DNA of 64,000 nucleotides from Globodera rostochiensis (Eukaryota; Nematoda; Chromadorea; Rhabditida; Heteroderidae): NCBI GenBank assembly GCA_018350325.1, contig JAEVLN010000025.1, positions 909,799 to 973,798 of the forward strand, read 5' to 3'. Shown piece by piece: positions 62,241 to 64,000 of this stretch (position 1 is its first letter; each line of letters starts with the position of its first letter). The notes under the pieces were generated by a model. It saw only the letters and a program-made list of their open reading frames with translations, ran no database searches and was not told where the DNA came from. The position numbers and the translations under genes were made by a program.

Positions 62241-63190
62241 AATTCATGGAGGGGCAATCGGCTGACTCAAAATCCTTTTATGACAAGAGGGAGTTACAAT
62301 CCAAGGGGATTCAGAGGTCGCTTACCGCGGGAATTTTAACTCGCATGCAATTTCACCCCAATCGGCAATCGATTTCAAAGAGGCCGAGGCGGATTTGGAT
62401 CAAACAGAGGAAATACGCCTTTCCAAGGGCGAGGCGGAGTTGAACCTGACAGAGGAAGAGGCAATTGGCGGGTGAACGAAGTTAATTTTCCGTTCACCTG
62501 CCTGGTTACTATGGTCATCTCGGCGATGATTCTACCATCCGCAGGACAATTCCAGATTTGCCCAAGCCATCCAATCGAGGAAATCTCAGTCACCATGAGC
62601 TTTCAGAGGAACACAACTGCACGCTTCCAATGGAAAAACCCCCGCTGGTCGCCCAAGCGAACCTTAATGTCCCAATTCGGATCCCTCCCCATTTCCTGTT
62701 TTCAAATGTTGGAACGTCACAACAATTACCTGCACGGAATTCATTCTTGCGTGTCTGGACGTTAGACCATCCAATAAAGAAGATTGAGAAAGAAGCAATT
62801 AGAGAAGATTGCCAAGCCTCACTCGACCATCTGCCAATGAACCGAGTTACTGAAACTCGATGGAAAGTTTTTCTCCAATCCGAAAACAGTACGGATGGTA
62901 TGGAGTAAAATGTTTTGAAAACATCCAAACCGTAATTGAAGAAGGAGCAGGCGGAATTCTTGAAGGAAGAAGACTCGTTACAGCCAGGGGCGATTCCCTG
63001 AAAATCGACAAAAGTTTTGACAACGAAGAAAGCTGGGTTCGACTGCCAGGAGCGGTTGAAATGCTGCTGTTGAGAATCCCGCCGAAGGAATTTTAGCATA
63101 CTCATTTTATCCTAGGACCAGTCGAAACTAAGACTGGCCAAGAAAAGCCATTGTAGTGGATGAATTACAATACACGTTTCCAATCAGTAA
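62241..63190 (+). pseudogene. Decayed retroelement-like region: RG-rich segment and env-like remnant
   Basis: G+C rises from about 62240. An Arg/Gly-rich stretch (about 62350-62460) leads into a segment with a signal-peptide-like hydrophobic run (about 62485-62545) and scattered Cys codons. Similarity to envelope-like glycoproteins of nematode LTR retroelements continues in other frames (62558-62908, 62860-63096), so several frameshifts or introns are implied. No reverse transcriptase or integrase is seen in the window. Assignment rests on general appearance only. Inactive as read. Confidence 0.3.
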
Positions 63191-63990
63191 AATCAGGAAC
63201 GGAAAGTCCAAACATTCGGGGTTCCCGAAGAGGCAATAAAAACGGAAGGCAATGTCTTTATTCTTGTAACGGGAAAACAAAAAAGACGCGGAAGAAAAGA
63301 CAAACCGAAGAAGTTCCTCCGTCGCCCGAGTAAAAGAAAAGCAAGGATGCCGAAGGAAAAGCCAAAAAAGAGGAAAAGAAAAAGGCTAGGAAGATCAAGA
63401 AAGAGGAAGCAAAACTGGAAAAGAATGGAAAGGAAAAGAGGAAAAGCCAAGAAGCTGACGAAGAGGCAATCGGAATCCTCAACCGCGAAATCGAGTTAAA
63501 GAAGAAGGCAATCGAACAAACCAAAATAAACAAAAAAGTGAATAAAAAAAAGCTTAGGCACGGAAGATAAATGAAGAAGAGAATCTGGAGAGACCCAGAA
63601 AGAAGGCAGAGGAGGAAGGACATAAGGAGAAAGAAAAAGTGAGAGCAACGGCCAAGAAAGAGACTGAAGACAAAGACGAGGAACAAAAAAGAAAAGAGAA
63701 AATTTGCAAGAAAATTGACAAATTGTCAAAAGAACTGAGTTTTGTAAAAAGAGGAGAAAGGAGGCAAAATTCGGAAGAACTACAAAGGGAGGAAGAAGCA
63801 TTTAAAAACCCAGCATCACCACCTCACAGGCAACGGAGAAATGGGGAGGGACGACATCCAACCCCAGCGGCAATGACCGAGCATGTCAGGGACAAGAACC
63901 CTCTGCGAAAAAAGAGCCGCTTTTTTTGGGTACTTCGGAGGAGAAGCTTATGTAGCTGAGGAAATCCTTGCTGGAAGCGGCAGACGCGGT
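63190..63990 (+). other. Lys/Glu-rich low-complexity coding-like region
   Basis: A purine-rich sequence translates in shifting plus frames to Lys-, Arg- and Glu-rich strings like a charged coiled coil. No frame is open for more than about 100 codons (63639-63959) and stops interrupt each. Minus-strand Phe/Leu/Ser-rich frames are its shadow. It may be the continuation of the decayed element or part of a charged host protein beyond the window. Confidence 0.25.
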
Positions 63991-64000
63991 TTCTGAAATC

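Noticed and set aside
63193..63801. Phe/Leu/Ser-rich minus-strand ORFs that look like membrane proteins
   Set aside because: They are antisense to a purine-rich Lys/Glu coding-like region; hydrophobicity is a by-product of complementing AAG/GAA codons.

Overview
The window looks like an AT-rich, repeat-dense piece of a nematode nuclear genome. The grounds are very short introns (45-59 bp) ending in TTTTACAG or TTTTTCAG, a partial UDP-glucuronosyltransferase gene of the type nematodes carry in many copies, a mariner copy, Merlin-like and hAT-like DNA elements, and a Ty3/Gypsy LTR element. A plant-parasitic (tylenchid, cyst-nematode-like) source is my inference, because the dominant gene family has the look of a multi-copy secreted effector family. 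Nothing here names the species.

The main content is one gene family, called SRH here (Signal peptide - Repeat - Helix-turn-helix). It occurs at about 21 loci on both strands. A full gene has two exons: exon 1 encodes a short hydrophobic leader, an acidic stretch, a conserved GQNVHHQIDRQNTQ-like box, one to five copies of an 11-residue repeat (consensus LGQIEPNSTDQ) mixed with NPPLTESDHS units, and two HTH-like modules; a phase-1 intron follows; exon 2 encodes a third HTH-like module and a conserved tail. Complete copies start at 6675(+), 16725(-), 20135(-), 55894(+) and 60531(+). Copies at 25039(-), 45045(+) and 47905(+) are open but have altered or shortened C-termini. Copies at 39348(-) and 50137(-) carry one frameshift. 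The other loci are truncated, inverted or frameshifted (230-375, 1865-4968, 8500-9122, 9840-10452, 11820-13023, 40093-40230, 51316-51670, 52729-53644, 62167-62240). Many copies share an upstream block, so whole genes with their promoters have been duplicated.

The middle (27721-35759) is a complete, apparently young Ty3/Gypsy retrotransposon: 233-bp LTRs I read as identical, a GGGA target duplication, and one 2314-codon gag-pol frame. Its long C-terminal extension resembles a degenerate SGNH hydrolase followed by an Arg/Gly-rich tail.

The rest is mostly transposon debris: a mariner with its centre deleted (13359-14106), two hAT-like non-autonomous elements with 8-bp target duplications (37205-37660, 46626-47153), a third hAT-like element (61547-62166), two fold-back elements (5640-6190, 17690-18210), a Merlin-like transposase fragment (54658-55004), a FLYWCH-type zinc finger fragment (59048-59323), a decayed retroelement region (62240-63990), a 31-bp minisatellite (57500-58215), a roughly 230-bp higher-order AT-rich repeat (430-1860), and a tRNA-like sequence (25668-25765). 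Recognisable host genes are few: the partial UGT (40817-41640) and possible short secreted-peptide or multi-exon genes near 18272, 22015 and 42400-44520.
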